A DNA stretch of 64,000 nucleotides, from positions 36,324,001 to 36,388,000 of the forward strand of contig CM027380.1 of NCBI GenBank assembly GCA_015680905.1. Direction: 5' to 3'. Positions 45,325 through 55,552 of the stretch are shown here, one piece after another (positions within the stretch are counted from its first letter, which is position 1; each line of letters starts with the position of its first letter). The notes under the pieces are model-generated. The model worked only from the letters and a program-made list of their open reading frames with translations, searched no databases and was not told the origin of the DNA. This DNA is from Coptis chinensis. Taxonomy: Eukaryota; Streptophyta; Magnoliopsida; Ranunculales; Ranunculaceae. A program made the translations under genes and the position numbers.

Positions 45325-45690
45325 CACTATAACATAAAAGACATTTAAAATCACTCCATAAGTGATGTCAAAAATATACGACGTCACTTTTGCAAGTGAT
45401 GTAACTGGTGGTGACGTGAAAAGTCAGGGTTTTCCACATCACTTTTTAAACGATGTCCACAAGTGATGTTACTTTACATCACTTTTTAATTGATGTCCAC
45501 AAGTGATGTTATAACTTTGCATCACTTTTTAATCGATGTCCACAAGTGATGTTATAACGTTTAACATCACTTTTTAAATGAAATCAATAAGGCCGATTAA
45601 CATCACTTAGGAAGTGACGTTTCATTCAAATTCCAAATTACTTATAAAGTGATGTGAAATAACTCTATAAATCACTTTAAAAGTGAAGTC
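45325..45690 (+). repeat. Left terminal and subterminal repeats of the CACTA element
   Basis: The 18-bp terminal repeat is followed by at least seven AAGTGATGT-type words and several inverted copies (CATCACTT), many in a 50-60-bp periodic unit (CGATGTCCACAAGTGATGTT). In this superfamily such words are the transposase accessory-protein binding sites. Confidence 0.85.
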
Positions 45691-46366
45691 CCATTTATCA
45701 AAATAATAAAAAAAATAAAATTGTCAATATCATCCCAATATAATACCATTTTCCTGGTCATTTATCATCAAATAAAGATAAAACGTATCTTAAAATCACA
45801 TTCATCACACAAATATCATCTCCAATTACAAATATTACACTATATACAAAAAATTGTAACGAGCCAACATATACCAACAAAATCTAATTTGCAGTATCGA
45901 AATAAGCAAAAGAGAACCACAGTCACCCAACCAAGAACCTATCATAGCCTGGCTTGATGCAATCAATTTAATCCAAGAACCTATAACAGCCTAACAAATC
46001 ACTCTGTTTTCTTTTTTCTGCAGTATGAAACATTGTACTAGAAAATCAATGCAAATTTTATAAAAGGAAAATAAACCTTAAACCCTAAACCCTAAAATAA
46101 ATAGATGAAACATCCACATAATATAGTACCTGAATGACAAAGGAAGTTCTACAGAAGATCAGGTCCAGCCCTGTGCCAAAAGCTGGTCGAGGTTGACTTA
46201 CAATAAAAACGTTGTCGTCTATTTTTCTACATCACTAGCGGAGTAATCTAAAACTTGTGTCTACCCAGAAAAATATATTTAAATAGTTGTTAATGATTTG
46301 GGCAGTAACACCAATAGCATGTAAGCTGCACCAGTGCTTCAGGAAGTGTAAGAGAGCACCTCTTCA
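45691..46366. other. CACTA interior, no gene recognised
   Basis: AT-rich. A telomere-like AAACCCTAAACCCTAAA word is at 46079-46096. The last 200 bp may hold the degraded 3' end of the DXS fragment on the minus strand, but I cannot confirm it. Confidence 0.5.
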
Positions 46367-48187
46367 TTACCTATCAACATGCTCAAAGACGGCATCTAAA
46401 ATCCTATACAAGTCCTTGAATACAAACAGGATAACCATTACCTTGATTTTTCCATCAAGTGCAATAAACTGCACAATGTGGGACACAAATCCTCCCACGG
46501 ATCCTTCCTCTACTATTATGAAGAAGGTGTGTTCTTTGCATAGCTCCTTCACAAGCTTGATATCAAGGGGCTTGCAAAATCTTGCATCTGCAACAATTAC
46601 ATGAATGTCAAGGCTGGCAAGAAGAGATCGAGCCCTAAGGCAGTTTTGAACCATCACCCCGTACCCAAGCAGAGCAACATCTTTACCCTCTACAAGAACC
46701 CTGCCTTTTCCAATCTAGCAACCAGTAGAACCAGTGTCATGAGCTATGCCAAAGATATTTCAGCTGTAAGTTCACATCGACACCGTCCACAAAACAGGCG
46801 TGTGTTCGGAAGTCCATACATGAAAGACGTTGTACAGTAATTACCTCCAGGGGTATTCCATTGCATTAAAAGTTGTTCATCCCACCAACGACACCTCTTG
46901 GATAGCGGAAGCAAATGGGTCTATCATCTACATGGGCAGCAGTCACCACCATGTTTACAAGCTCAACCTCATCCGTTGGAGCCATGACAATCATGTTTGG
47001 CAAGCATGACATGAATGTGATATCAAATGCCCCACCAAGCATGGGACCATCAGATCCAACCAGTCCAGCACTTGAAATTGCAAACCGCACTGGTACCTTT
47101 TGCCGATCCACGTCATGGACAACCTAAGACCACAACAAAAAGTTGAGGGAGAGAAAGAGAGTGTTACTTCCAACTAGAAGATTTTAAAAATATAGAACGG
47201 AGGAAATCAAGAAGTAACCATGCATTTATATATATTCTATGCAAGAAATTCTTGTGTATCCATTTGGGATATTAAAGCAAATATGTTAAAGCACTAGAAT
47301 ATGAGGGGGATATTGATGTAGTGGATCCAATATGTGAAACTATCCAATATTTGTGCATGGAATTGTTCGATCAGTATGGTACAGATTCTACTTGCATATG
47401 AAAAGGAAAGTGGAATTTGGCTGTTTTTTGTTGGCATAGAAAGATCACATTATTACTTTTAGGATATTTGATTTATTTCACGACAGAAGTTACTTTATCC
47501 CTAATCATGACTTCTTTATCCCTCACCATAAGTATTTAATGAGAAAAAAAATTCATAGAGAAGGCAAAGTTATATTTTCTTACCTACAAGCTCGAAAATA
47601 TTCCTCCTGTTCCAAGTAGATTAAGTAGAACCAGTAGTTTAGCATAGATATAACATTGCAGATGTCATCGGAAGTCTCTAATTAATCAAACGCATGCTCA
47701 AGTTTAGAATAATAAGAAGGATAACCTAATCATAAGCTCTCTGTAGAAATGTGGATGGAACAACACAGAACGGCTTCAGCCCCCCACAAGACAAACCAGC
47801 AGCAAAAGTCACTACATGTTGCTCAGCCATCCCCACATCAAAAACCAGTTTGGGAAGCTTGCATGAAATAATTGAAGTGATGGATCCATTTTCAACCATA
47901 AGTTCTTTGTCCCTCTTGCACAACAGAAATGGCATGAGATTGAACCAGCTCCAATCCAGTAAATTCGTGATGAAAAACCACTCCAATATGCTCTAAGGAA
48001 AACCGAGAAGAGCACCTTAGCAGCCTCTCTAAACTTTCGAAAGGATTTACTGGATTGGAGCTTGCTAAGAGTAGTAGATAAGCATTGATTGTTGTCTTGG
48101 AGCCCTCTTCTAGCTTTGGGTGTAAAGAGTGTCGGCTGTCATTTAAGATCACTACCATATTGGAATCCAAGTATTCAGCATTGCTCA
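46367..48187 (-). pseudogene. DXS-like: Captured 1-deoxy-D-xylulose-5-phosphate synthase fragment
   Basis: Reading leftward: a piece at 48187-48100 (MSNAEYLDSNMVVILND, then SRHSLHPKLEEGSKT), an exon at about 47925-47727 with [17 protein letters not shown] (this Glu acts in thiamine diphosphate binding), an exon at 47123-46848 ([34 protein letters not shown]) and an exon at about 46716-46367 ([18 protein letters not shown], then [11 protein letters not shown]). Splice sites are kept (for example CTTAG acceptor at 47124 and GGAG/GTAATT donor at 46847), so genomic DNA was captured. The N-terminal thiamine-binding part is missing, and there are in-frame TAA and TAG codons and a frameshift. DXS starts the plastid isoprenoid (MEP) pathway. 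The SRHSLHPK wording suggests the third DXS class. Confidence 0.88.
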
Positions 48188-48700
48188 TTTCCTCATTCCT
48201 TTCTCAAAGAACCACTCCATATAAGTCGCATTAGCAATTCCATCATAGACAAGACAACGCTCACGAAGCTCGTCAAAGAGCTCGTTCGCTCTCTCCAAAT
48301 TACCCAACTCCAGGAACCCAGAAATGAGATTATTATAAACAAGGGAGTCAGTTCCATGACCCTTATTGAGCATTTCTCTAAACAGGTTCATAGCATTAGA
48401 AATCCTATCCACCTCAACAAGCCCTTTTGTCAAATGGCGATAAGTAACAGACGGGGGACCAAAGGGGGCATTAGCAAGAATATGAGCATAGACATCGAGA
48501 GAAACATCGACTTCACCAGCATCACAATGGGTATTAATTAGAACATTATAAGAAACAATATTAGGAACTATATTGGCCTGATTAAAGAAAAATTGGAATT
48601 GCCTCTTCATACCGTGCAGCGCAATACATTGAAGCCATGATAGCATTACAAGTGAATACAGTAGGGCGAGTGTTGGAAAAAACAGCATGTCTAGCACGTA
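48185..48700 (-). pseudogene. Captured PPR gene, C-terminal part
   Basis: Pentatricopeptide repeats are read leftward: NIVPNIVSYNVLINTHCDAG, VTYRHLTKGLVEVDRISNAM and LVYNNLISGFLELGNLERA, the latter two about 35 residues apart. The wording fits the GRP23/EMB1796 type of mitochondrial or nuclear PPR proteins. A one-base loss near 48597 shifts the frame. It runs straight into the DXS piece at about 48187 without a spacer, in the same orientation. PPR proteins bind organelle RNA; this copy lacks its first part, which lies at 49285-49606. Confidence 0.85.
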
Positions 48701-48702
48701 TT

Positions 48703-49287
48703 TTGCAGGGGTTTCCAGAGATTCTGCAAGGAATTCCATTGGATCCATACACAAAAAGATACTCACCACCTTTTGACGAGTTTAAGGTCGACTGTTGTGT
48801 TCTACCTCAACGTGCAACAACAGTATTTCCTGCAATTTCAGGACCCTCCATTTTCATTGTAACATCTGGACAAGGGAAAATGCAAACGGAATCATACAGC
48901 AACGAAGAATTAAAAGAGGGCAGTGTTATCTTTGTTCCCGCTGACACCCAGATAACCATAGCTTGTATATCTGACCTACAGTTGTATAGATCTGGCATAA
49001 ATATCAAGTTCTTGTGAAATGAGAAGCACCATTGTAGTTTTGTATCTTATAGAGTTGGTGTTGTTTCTTACTCTCTATGTATCTGCCTCTTATGTATCAC
49101 CTTGTGAAAGTACCAATCACATATACTACTAGAAAAACATTTTACCCAAAATACCATACTACTAAGAATAAAGATTACATCGAAAGAGTTTCATACTTGT
49201 CTTGTAGTAATATCTTCTCTTCATTTGATATTCTCTCAACTTCTCAAGTTATCTAGTGGTAACAAATAGTAGGCAAAAGGGAATTCA
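48703..49287 (+). pseudogene. PMI-like: Captured phosphomannose isomerase 3' end, inserted in the PPR piece
   Basis: From about 48710 to 49017 the plus strand encodes the last 100 or so residues of a mannose-6-phosphate isomerase (GIPLDPYTKRYSPPFDEF, CCVLPQRATTVFPAISGPS, EGSVIFVPADTQI, LQLYRSGINIKFL), then a TGA and about 270 bp of what looks like its 3' untranslated region. The metal-binding N-terminal part is missing. The orientation is opposite to the PPR and DXS pieces. It is bounded by two copies of a near-identical 20-22-bp word (48683-48702 and 49288-49309). Confidence 0.88.
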
Positions 49288-49606
49288 CAGCATGTCACCA
49301 GCACGTATTAATGAATGGACTCTATTGTGAAGACTAAGACGAGGACCAGTGAGTGCAGAAGTGGAGTTGGGTAAACAAGGGGCATTTGGATCTGGGCGTG
49401 GGCGTGGGGCATATGGGTCGCGACGAAGAGCATGGAGTGGGGGTTCGATACGGTTACGACGCTCTATTGGGGCTTTTTCGGCAGAAGAGTATGCAAATTA
49501 ACGCATAAAAGTGGCAGTGAAGGAGGCTAGGGTGGTATTTTGTGTGGGTTTGGAGAGAGGTGATGATCTTCGAAGTAGGGATTGGAGACGGTAAACAGTC
49601 ATGGTG
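49285..49606 (-). pseudogene. Captured PPR gene, N-terminal part
   Basis: Reading leftward from ATG 49606: MTVYRLQSLLRRSSPLSK, an Arg/Ser-rich, probably mitochondrial, targeting start, then EPPLHALRRDPYAPRPRPDP and STSALTGPRLSLHNRVHSL, typical of the N-terminal region of the same PPR type as the 48.2-48.7 kb piece. A TAA interrupts it after about residue 38. The gene continues at 48700 on the other side of the inserted PMI fragment. Confidence 0.8.
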
Positions 49607-49609
49607 ATT

Positions 49610-50240
49610 TGCAAAAAAAACAGGGTTAGGTTTAGAAGCGAGAGCGAAGAGTAGTGGTTTAGGGCTTTAGAAGGGTTTTTCCTCCTTTGTTGAACTTGAA
49701 CTAGTACAACAACAATTTCGTCAAATACCAGAATTTAGGATTTTTCGGTTAACATTTCTTGAAATTTCAAAAATTCCAAGAAAAAATTCCTAAATGTTTT
49801 TTTTTTTCGCTACAACACATACATACATATATATATATATTATAGAATTAAAGGGATACACTGAAAGTCTGTGCAACATTTTGGTAGAGTACTCATGTCA
49901 GACAAGTTATAAGGCCATTTAGCTAGATCATGAGCCTCACCATTAAAACATCAAATTCGCAGTTTTTATTTCTAATTTTCGTTAAAGGCTAGTCAAGCAA
50001 ATGGTTGGTTAATTTCTATTTAAACTAATTTTTCGATGGTCTTTCGATTCTTACTAGGGAAACCAAAATATATTCAGTAGAAAAAATTGCGGTCTTTTAT
50101 TTTTTATTTCTCGTTTAAGGGCGGCTAGTCTAGCAAACCAATCACGTGCCTGTTTCATTTCTATTTAACCTAATTTTTTTAGATGATTTTTTCTAACTAA
50201 TTAACTTAATAATTAATAGGTATATCAATAATAACAATTC
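49610..50240. other. CACTA interior after the PPR start
   Basis: The first 80 bp may be the PPR 5' untranslated region. An (AT)n/ACAT microsatellite is at 49817-49845. I see no gene in the rest. Confidence 0.5.
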
Positions 50241-50629
50241 TCGAAGTCACATCACAAGTGATTTCGAAAACTTGGCAAAGTCACTCTTAAAGTGATGTTG
50301 AATACATAGATATTACATCACTTTATAAGTGACACGGTGAGTGACAACACTTTTAAAATGATGTTGAATACATAGATATTACATCACTTTATAAGTGACA
50401 CAACGAGTGATGTAAAAAGGTGTTACTATATCACTATCACGACATCACTTATTAAAATGATGTTGTACAACTCTACTACATTAGCCTTTCAAATAAGTGA
50501 TGTTAAAAAAAGATTGTGATAATTATTACATCACATGCTGGGAAAAGTGATGTCATAGTTTTCATATGACATCACTTCGCTGAAAGTGATCTAAAATTAG
50601 TGATGTCATATGTCATATTTGTTGTAGTG
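50241..50629 (-). repeat. Right terminal and subterminal repeats of the CACTA element
   Basis: AAGTGATGT/ACATCACTT words are dense here, including a roughly 75-bp direct repeat around 50290-50405, and the region ends in the inverted CACTA terminus at 50612-50629. Confidence 0.85.
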
Positions 50630-50632
50630 TTT

Positions 50633-51460
50633 AGTCCTCCATATGTATACAGTAAAACCTCATTAAGTAGTAAGGAGAACAAAAACACGACAAAATTGGT
50701 AGTAAGGAGAACAATTCATAAACAATATTCTTAAGTAGAACTCTCACGCTAAGGCAGAACAAAATTGGTAAAACACTATATGAAAAATTAAATCAAGATT
50801 AAACTAAATCCTCAATCAACTGACACTAAATTCCAAACCACACAATCTACAAATGGACCCATCTACAAAACATGTAAGAGTACATCAAACATCTCAAACT
50901 AAAATGAAACAAATTGGGTTATGAGGAAAACAGTATTAACTGTAGGTTTAGGAACTGCAAATAAGACTTTATTAGTGCTACATTGCGAAACCCAAAATTC
51001 AAATCAAAGCCAAGTCTTTCACACTTCACAGCTAATGGGGTTTAATTTTGGATTCCAAAATCAAAAAACAATTTCAGTTTAATATTAGGGTTCAATAATC
51101 GGTTACTTGGGTTGAAAAAATAGTTGAAATCCAATTGAAATACTTGGTATTCAATTCCTGAGAAAAAGGTGTGACTCCCCAAAAACCAAAAAAAGGGCAA
51201 CTCATAAATTTCAACATGTTCCCGTGCACCAAATGCATATTAGACTAATTAGCAACAACATCATATCAAAGATTCAAGGGTTCGGATATTCAAAGTTTAA
51301 CGTTAATTTCAACTTGCTGACGTCACCATTACAAAAATGACAACTCATGCCTTAATCTTGGAAATCTACCGTAAATAGCCGTTCCCGACAAGCTTATAAG
51401 GGAAGCTTATCCCTTCACAACGTGGAAACCAATACTTCAAACACTTCCAATACTTTTTCG
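50633..51460. other. Duplicated-segment flank, copy B, with the unoccupied element 2 target
   Basis: Noncoding. It matches 28681-28818 joined to 41353-41740. CTATA occurs once (50776-50780), where copy A has the 12.5-kb element 2 between two copies of it. No gene is seen. Confidence 0.88.
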
Positions 51461-52094
51461 ATGGCTTCTGCTTGGACGTTCAAAGCTACCGAAGATGGTG
51501 AAGCTGCACTTACATTCAAAACTCAACTTACTTAAGATCATGCAATTCCCCCAATCAATTATTCTGTTGGTGTGGTAAGAGGGTCTAAAACCTCATTTAA
51601 TTCCTCTATTACCTTCTATTTACTGTGATGGCCAAATACAATATTCTTTACATTTTATTTTCAGCTCCCTTTTAATTTTCAAATAACAGTTGATTACATT
51701 CGGCTCACAGGTCACATGTCAGATATGTGAATCAAGGAAACATACTGCACTTGATTGCAAAAGTATTAATACTATTTGACACAAACAACATTGCAAATAT
51801 TTTATGATACCACATTATGGTGTTTATGAAAATGGTGAAGTGCACAAGTTTTTGATATGCTCCAACCCTTGTTGCAATGGATTCCAACAACTGCACAGTG
51901 ATTTGGATGCTTGTTATTATGGTGAAATAGATCACTGGATAGGCGTATGTCCTTACAAAGACCTCCCCTGTCCAAGTGGTTCTCAAGGGGAGAGGGAATT
52001 TCCCGAGATGTTGGCAAACTTGGTTGGAAAAGGGCTTACAATGCTTAAATGTTAACTGTGTGGGCAGAGTGAGATGGTTGGACTGCTGGTGTAG
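51461..52094 (+). pseudogene. Zinc-knuckle protein, copy B
   Basis: Exon 1 starts at ATG 51461 (MASAWTFKATEDGEAALTFKTQ) and has a TAA where copy A has Gln (about 51533), then a GTAAGAGG donor. After a CAG acceptor, exon 2 (from about 51711) keeps the knuckle CQICESRKHTALDC, then CSNPCCNGFQQLHSD, the Cys/His cluster CYYGEIDHWIGVC, and LKCELCGQSEM, ending at TAG 52092-52094. The second exon is open; the first is not. Knuckle proteins of this kind bind nucleic acid; the role is unknown. Confidence 0.65.
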
Positions 52095-52506
52095 AAGCTT
52101 AAAAATTATCTATGGGAAGATCTATATACTTATTTCCCCATGCTTATTCTCTGTCTCTTTGGGAAATGGAGAACGCATGTCACCATAACAAAACACACAC
52201 TCCAATACCATTTCATCACCACCCTTTCAATTAATAATAGGGTTAAATAATAAATTCACCACAAATTTAGGTACAACAAAAGTTCCTAAGTACTACCCGC
52301 AATGTAGTAATCTAATACGAGAATGAATGGATAAAGTACGTAGTGGATAAAGCAATCTTGGTGTAAATACTACCCACTGTAACCCTTACATCTCCCTACA
52401 CGAGCTTCTGTTGCATTCCAAAGTATTCTTCTGTTACCTCCCAAAACATAATACTAATTACACCAAAATTAAACAACATTAACAACGGTGAAATAAGACA
52501 ACTGAA
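52095..52506. other. F-box promoter-like module without the gene
   Basis: 52106-52340 matches the F-box upstream modules at 20200-20640 and 54015-54255. The F-box gene does not follow; the sequence goes over into the 3' flank of the MuDR-like remnant. No gene is seen. Confidence 0.6.
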
Positions 52507-53276
52507 ACATCACATAGGAAAAGTTTTGTCCGTTGCAGGAACGTTAGAAGGACGTACAGTGGCACCTTTGTCATCAACAAAATTCTTGCAAGGCATTTTG
52601 TTGTGCCCTTTCTCTCTACACAAGGTGCAATGTCTTTCCTGCTTTGGCCCCTTTCTTGATGGCCAAAACTTCATCCTCACAGTCGGGGGATGACCTACTT
52701 GACGTTTGCCTTCAGGTGGTAAAATGCGCTCATCGTCACATTCAATGTCCCATTGCTCCCTGCTAGGAATTCCTTTCCACACCTCAGTGTATTTCCGCTT
52801 CCACATGTCTGTTGTGAAGTACTGATCAACAAAAGTGTGATATGTCCCACCTCTCTCGCTATGGTGATTGACACTGATGGCTTTGCATGCATGTGCACAG
52901 GAGACCCATTTGTTGGAACCACCCACAAGAACACTCCCCTTTCACGAGATCAACAACGAACTTTCTGCCTTTGGTGAAGAGAATGTCAAATGTGTTGTCC
53001 AAATACTGATTTACTAAAAAAGTCATTGACCTGCTAATGTTATCACACAAAAGAGAAGTAGCGAGTGGTGTTAAGCTTTCAAATTTCAAGGACCATGCAT
53101 CTGCAACAGTACGAAATTTGCATAAATGAACTCCCAAAATTGTTCTTATTTCATCAACAAGAATAGTCACGGGACATGAACGGTCATCCACAATCATTGC
53201 ATTCCAGCTTTCAACGTGGTTTGTATATATAATGCCATACCGCTTCACTTCACTAGCACTAGAAGCCCACTTTTCT
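52507..53276 (-). pseudogene. MuDR-like (MULE) transposase, C-terminal remnant
   Basis: Read leftward from 53276: YGIIYTNHVESWNAMIVDDR and VDEIR, typical of the end of the MULE transposase region, then a SWIM zinc finger split by a frameshift (CSCGWFQQ in one frame, SCAHACKA in the next, giving the C-x-C...C-x-H pattern), then a tail with a CCHC knuckle CTLCREKGHNKMPC. The catalytic N-terminal half is missing. MULEs of this kind carry ULP genes in plants, which suits the Ulp1-like copies nearby. Confidence 0.85.
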
Positions 53277-53284
53277 AGAGGTAT

Positions 53285-53470
53285 GGACGTTTAGTACAAG
53301 GGATATGTGTCTTCACGCATAATTCTTGGCCACATTATCTGTAACTCATCAATTCTCATTTATATAATGTTCTAATTTTTGTTTCTCTTTTTTGTTTGAG
53401 TGTTAGGTGTTGTTGAAGTACTTGTCTGATTAAGTAATTCGATAAGTAAATGAAGCACTTTGTTTTGTCG
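53285..53470 (+). repeat. Copy of the HAD gene 3' end and flank
   Basis: 53325-53470 matches 3893-4100: the last codons (GGCCACATTATCTG, then CAACTCATCAATTCTC in the original) and the flank with its GAGTGTTAGGTGTTGTTG word. The rest of the HAD gene is absent. It touches the truncated end of the MULE transposase. Confidence 0.8.
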
Positions 53471-53679
53471 TACTACAAAATTATAGGAAATTTGGATCGC
53501 AACCCTTTATATATATTGAACAAGTTGCAAACCGGCAATTTAGCAGAAGAGACAAAATTGACAAAGTAGGGAACAAGTTGTTGCACGCCCACCAAATCTT
53601 CCCAACACCCACTGTATACTGTAAGCCAATAACCAGTGGAAACTTTTTCACCCTTTAATAGAAGGGAAAAATAATGAGG
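53471..53679. other. Unassigned 200 bp
   Basis: A frame is open on the minus strand here (53679-53473), but it has no recognised domain and no paralogue in the window. Nothing else is seen. Confidence 0.3.
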
Positions 53680-53853
53680 AAGTACTTGAAATGGGTTGAA
53701 CACTGGGAGGAAGTACTTGAAATGCTCACTATGTTTAAGTTTTGAGTGGTTGTATGATGCGATAAGGGAGGCAAGACAAAAAATTGAAATAAATGACCCA
53801 ACAGTTACCATAAAGATGGCACTATCAGACTTTGCGAAAATTAGTCTTAAGTA
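53680..53853 (+). pseudogene. 3' end of a zinc-knuckle/GRF gene
   Basis: It matches 19826-19998: the NTGRKYLKCSLC-type region and the end (TIKMALSDFAKISLK). Only the last finger and tail are present. It lies before an F-box copy, just as the full gene does at 19.1-20.0 kb. Confidence 0.7.
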
Positions 53854-54413
53854 ATGTATGTATGAATGAATCAAGATATGAGCGTGAAATCCCTGTAATG
53901 AATAAACATATGAATGCAATTTTCTTAGTTTTTAGCATTCCAAATCAAATAATGCTCTTAATGAAATAGCCTAATCAATGAAATAACAGTCCTAATCAAT
54001 TTAGGGTCAATTTATGGTCAATAAATATCTTTGGGAAGATCTATATACTTATTCTCTGTTTCTTTAGGAAGTGGGAAACGCAGCTCCCCATAACAAAACA
54101 CAGACCTTAATACCATTTGATCACCACACCTTCAGTTAATCAACCACAAATTTAGGTACGAAAAAAGTTCCTAAGAAGCACTATACTACCCACAATGTAA
54201 TAATCCAACACGACAATGTACGGATTAAGTAACCCAATACGAGAATGGTTGTAGTAACTAAGACATGAGAAAATGGTTACAGTAACCGAGACTTGAGAAA
54301 ACGGTTACAGTAACCGAGACATGAGAAAATTGCCCAGTATAAAATCCTTAAATAGAGTCATGGAAACAGTTTATGTCATACAAATCAGAAACAGCCAACA
54401 TATCAAACATACA
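53854..54413 (+). other. Upstream region of the F-box pseudogene
   Basis: It matches 20000-20640 in part. Three copies of a GAAAAYGGTTACAGTAACYGAGAC-like word (about 28 bp) are in tandem at 54255-54325; the intact gene has one such word near 20897. Confidence 0.6.
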
Positions 54414-55552
54414 ATGGCGGCCTCTTCTTCTATTGCACACAACAACAACAATGGAAAGGAGTTGCATACAGATATATGGGTAGAGGTTCTTAAACGTTCT
54501 CCACTTCCATTTGTCCAGAAGTCAAAATTTGTCTCCAAAGAATGGGAAAGCCTTACAAGTCGAAATTCCTTTGTAATGGACAACGCGTTACTCACGGGAT
54601 CATTTCTTGGTTACTTATAAATATTGACAAGAAATGGGAATCCACAGTATCGTTCGCATCCAGCATTGACAACAACCCTCCTATTCTAACCCCAACACTG
54701 AAGTGCAAACCGTATGGTACAACCATCGCTGCGTCTTCAATGCAAGGTATTGTTCTCTTGACCACACCATATGAGAAAAACCAAAAATATTACATCTGCA
54801 AACCAACAACAAGAGAGTTCTATCAACTCAATACTCTTAGGGTTAGATTTTTTACAGAATCCCTTGGAATGTTAGTGAATTCAATGGAACCATTGGGTTT
54901 CACTATAATTTGACTATCAAAGCCCAACTTCAACACTATAAGGCCTACCCGAGCAAGTAAAACTAAGCAATCTATCATCATCATGTATGTTAAATTGTTT
55001 GATTCCCAGAGTTTGAAATGGAGAAGGTTGAACGACTTGTAGTTGTCATTTAATGATGAACACATCAAGAACCAGCCCGCACTGGCTGCAAAAGGATCTC
55101 TTCACTGGTATTTTTATGATTCAAGCATATTGGTATTTAACATTGCCCTTGAATCTTGGATGAGGATTGGGCTACCACAAACTAAATCCCTACCAAAGTC
55201 GTACAAACTATTTCAATTTAATGGTACTATTGCTATTATGTTCAGGTTCTGGGGTGAAGAGAATAATGCTACTGAGAAATTAGAACTTAGGGTTTTACAT
55301 GATTATGACAACAGGTTGTGCAGTGAACCGAGGACGTATTTGTTGGACAAATTGTATTCACTACATTACCATCACCCGTGTTTCGTCGACCTACTCACAG
55401 AAAATATTACAGTTTTTGAATGGAACAACAAGATCCTTTGGTACGATTTCAGTGTGGACAAGTTGGTATTTGTCAAAAAAATCCCAACCATCGGCAATCA
55501 CTCCATTCTCCCATTCATGTCAGACTTCACTGCAGCTCGGTTTAACCAGTAG
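54414..55552 (+). pseudogene. F-box gene paralogue, broken
   Basis: It is collinear with the intact gene at 21003-22139. Breaks are one missing base near 54614 (GGTTACTTATAAA against GGTTACCTTATAAA), a TGA at 54911-54913 where the intact copy has Arg, and a TAG near 55037 where it has Glu. The F-box region (ELHTDIWVEVLKRSPLPF) and the C-terminal blocks are otherwise well kept. The frame also has an ATG at 54360, which is GTG in the intact copy. Confidence 0.92.

Larger units (their letters stand above)
45325..50629. mobile_element. Gene-capturing CACTA transposon (Pack-CACTA), 5305 bp
   Basis: The left end is CACTATAACATAAAAGAC; the right end, read inward on the minus strand, is CACTACAACAAATATGAC. 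The target duplication is TTT (45322-45324 and 50630-50632). The uninserted form of the site is at 28678-28680 in the sister segment, so the ends are exact. Both subterminal regions are packed with AAGTGATGT words in both orientations. No transposase is seen. The interior holds pieces of three plant genes. It would be non-autonomous, moved by an En/Spm-type transposase from elsewhere. Confidence 0.93.

Noticed and set aside
46079..46096. Interstitial telomere repeat
   Set aside because: Only about two and a half AAACCCT units; such telo-box words are common near plant genes and do not show a telomere fusion.
47751..47996. Plus-strand frames opposite the DXS exons (also 46915-47127 and 46287-46604)
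   Set aside because: They are antisense shadows; the minus strand carries conserved DXS blocks and splice sites.
52859..53248. Independent small protein with a SWIM-like end
   Set aside because: It is one frame of the frameshifted MULE transposase; the neighbouring frame completes the zinc finger and knuckle tail.
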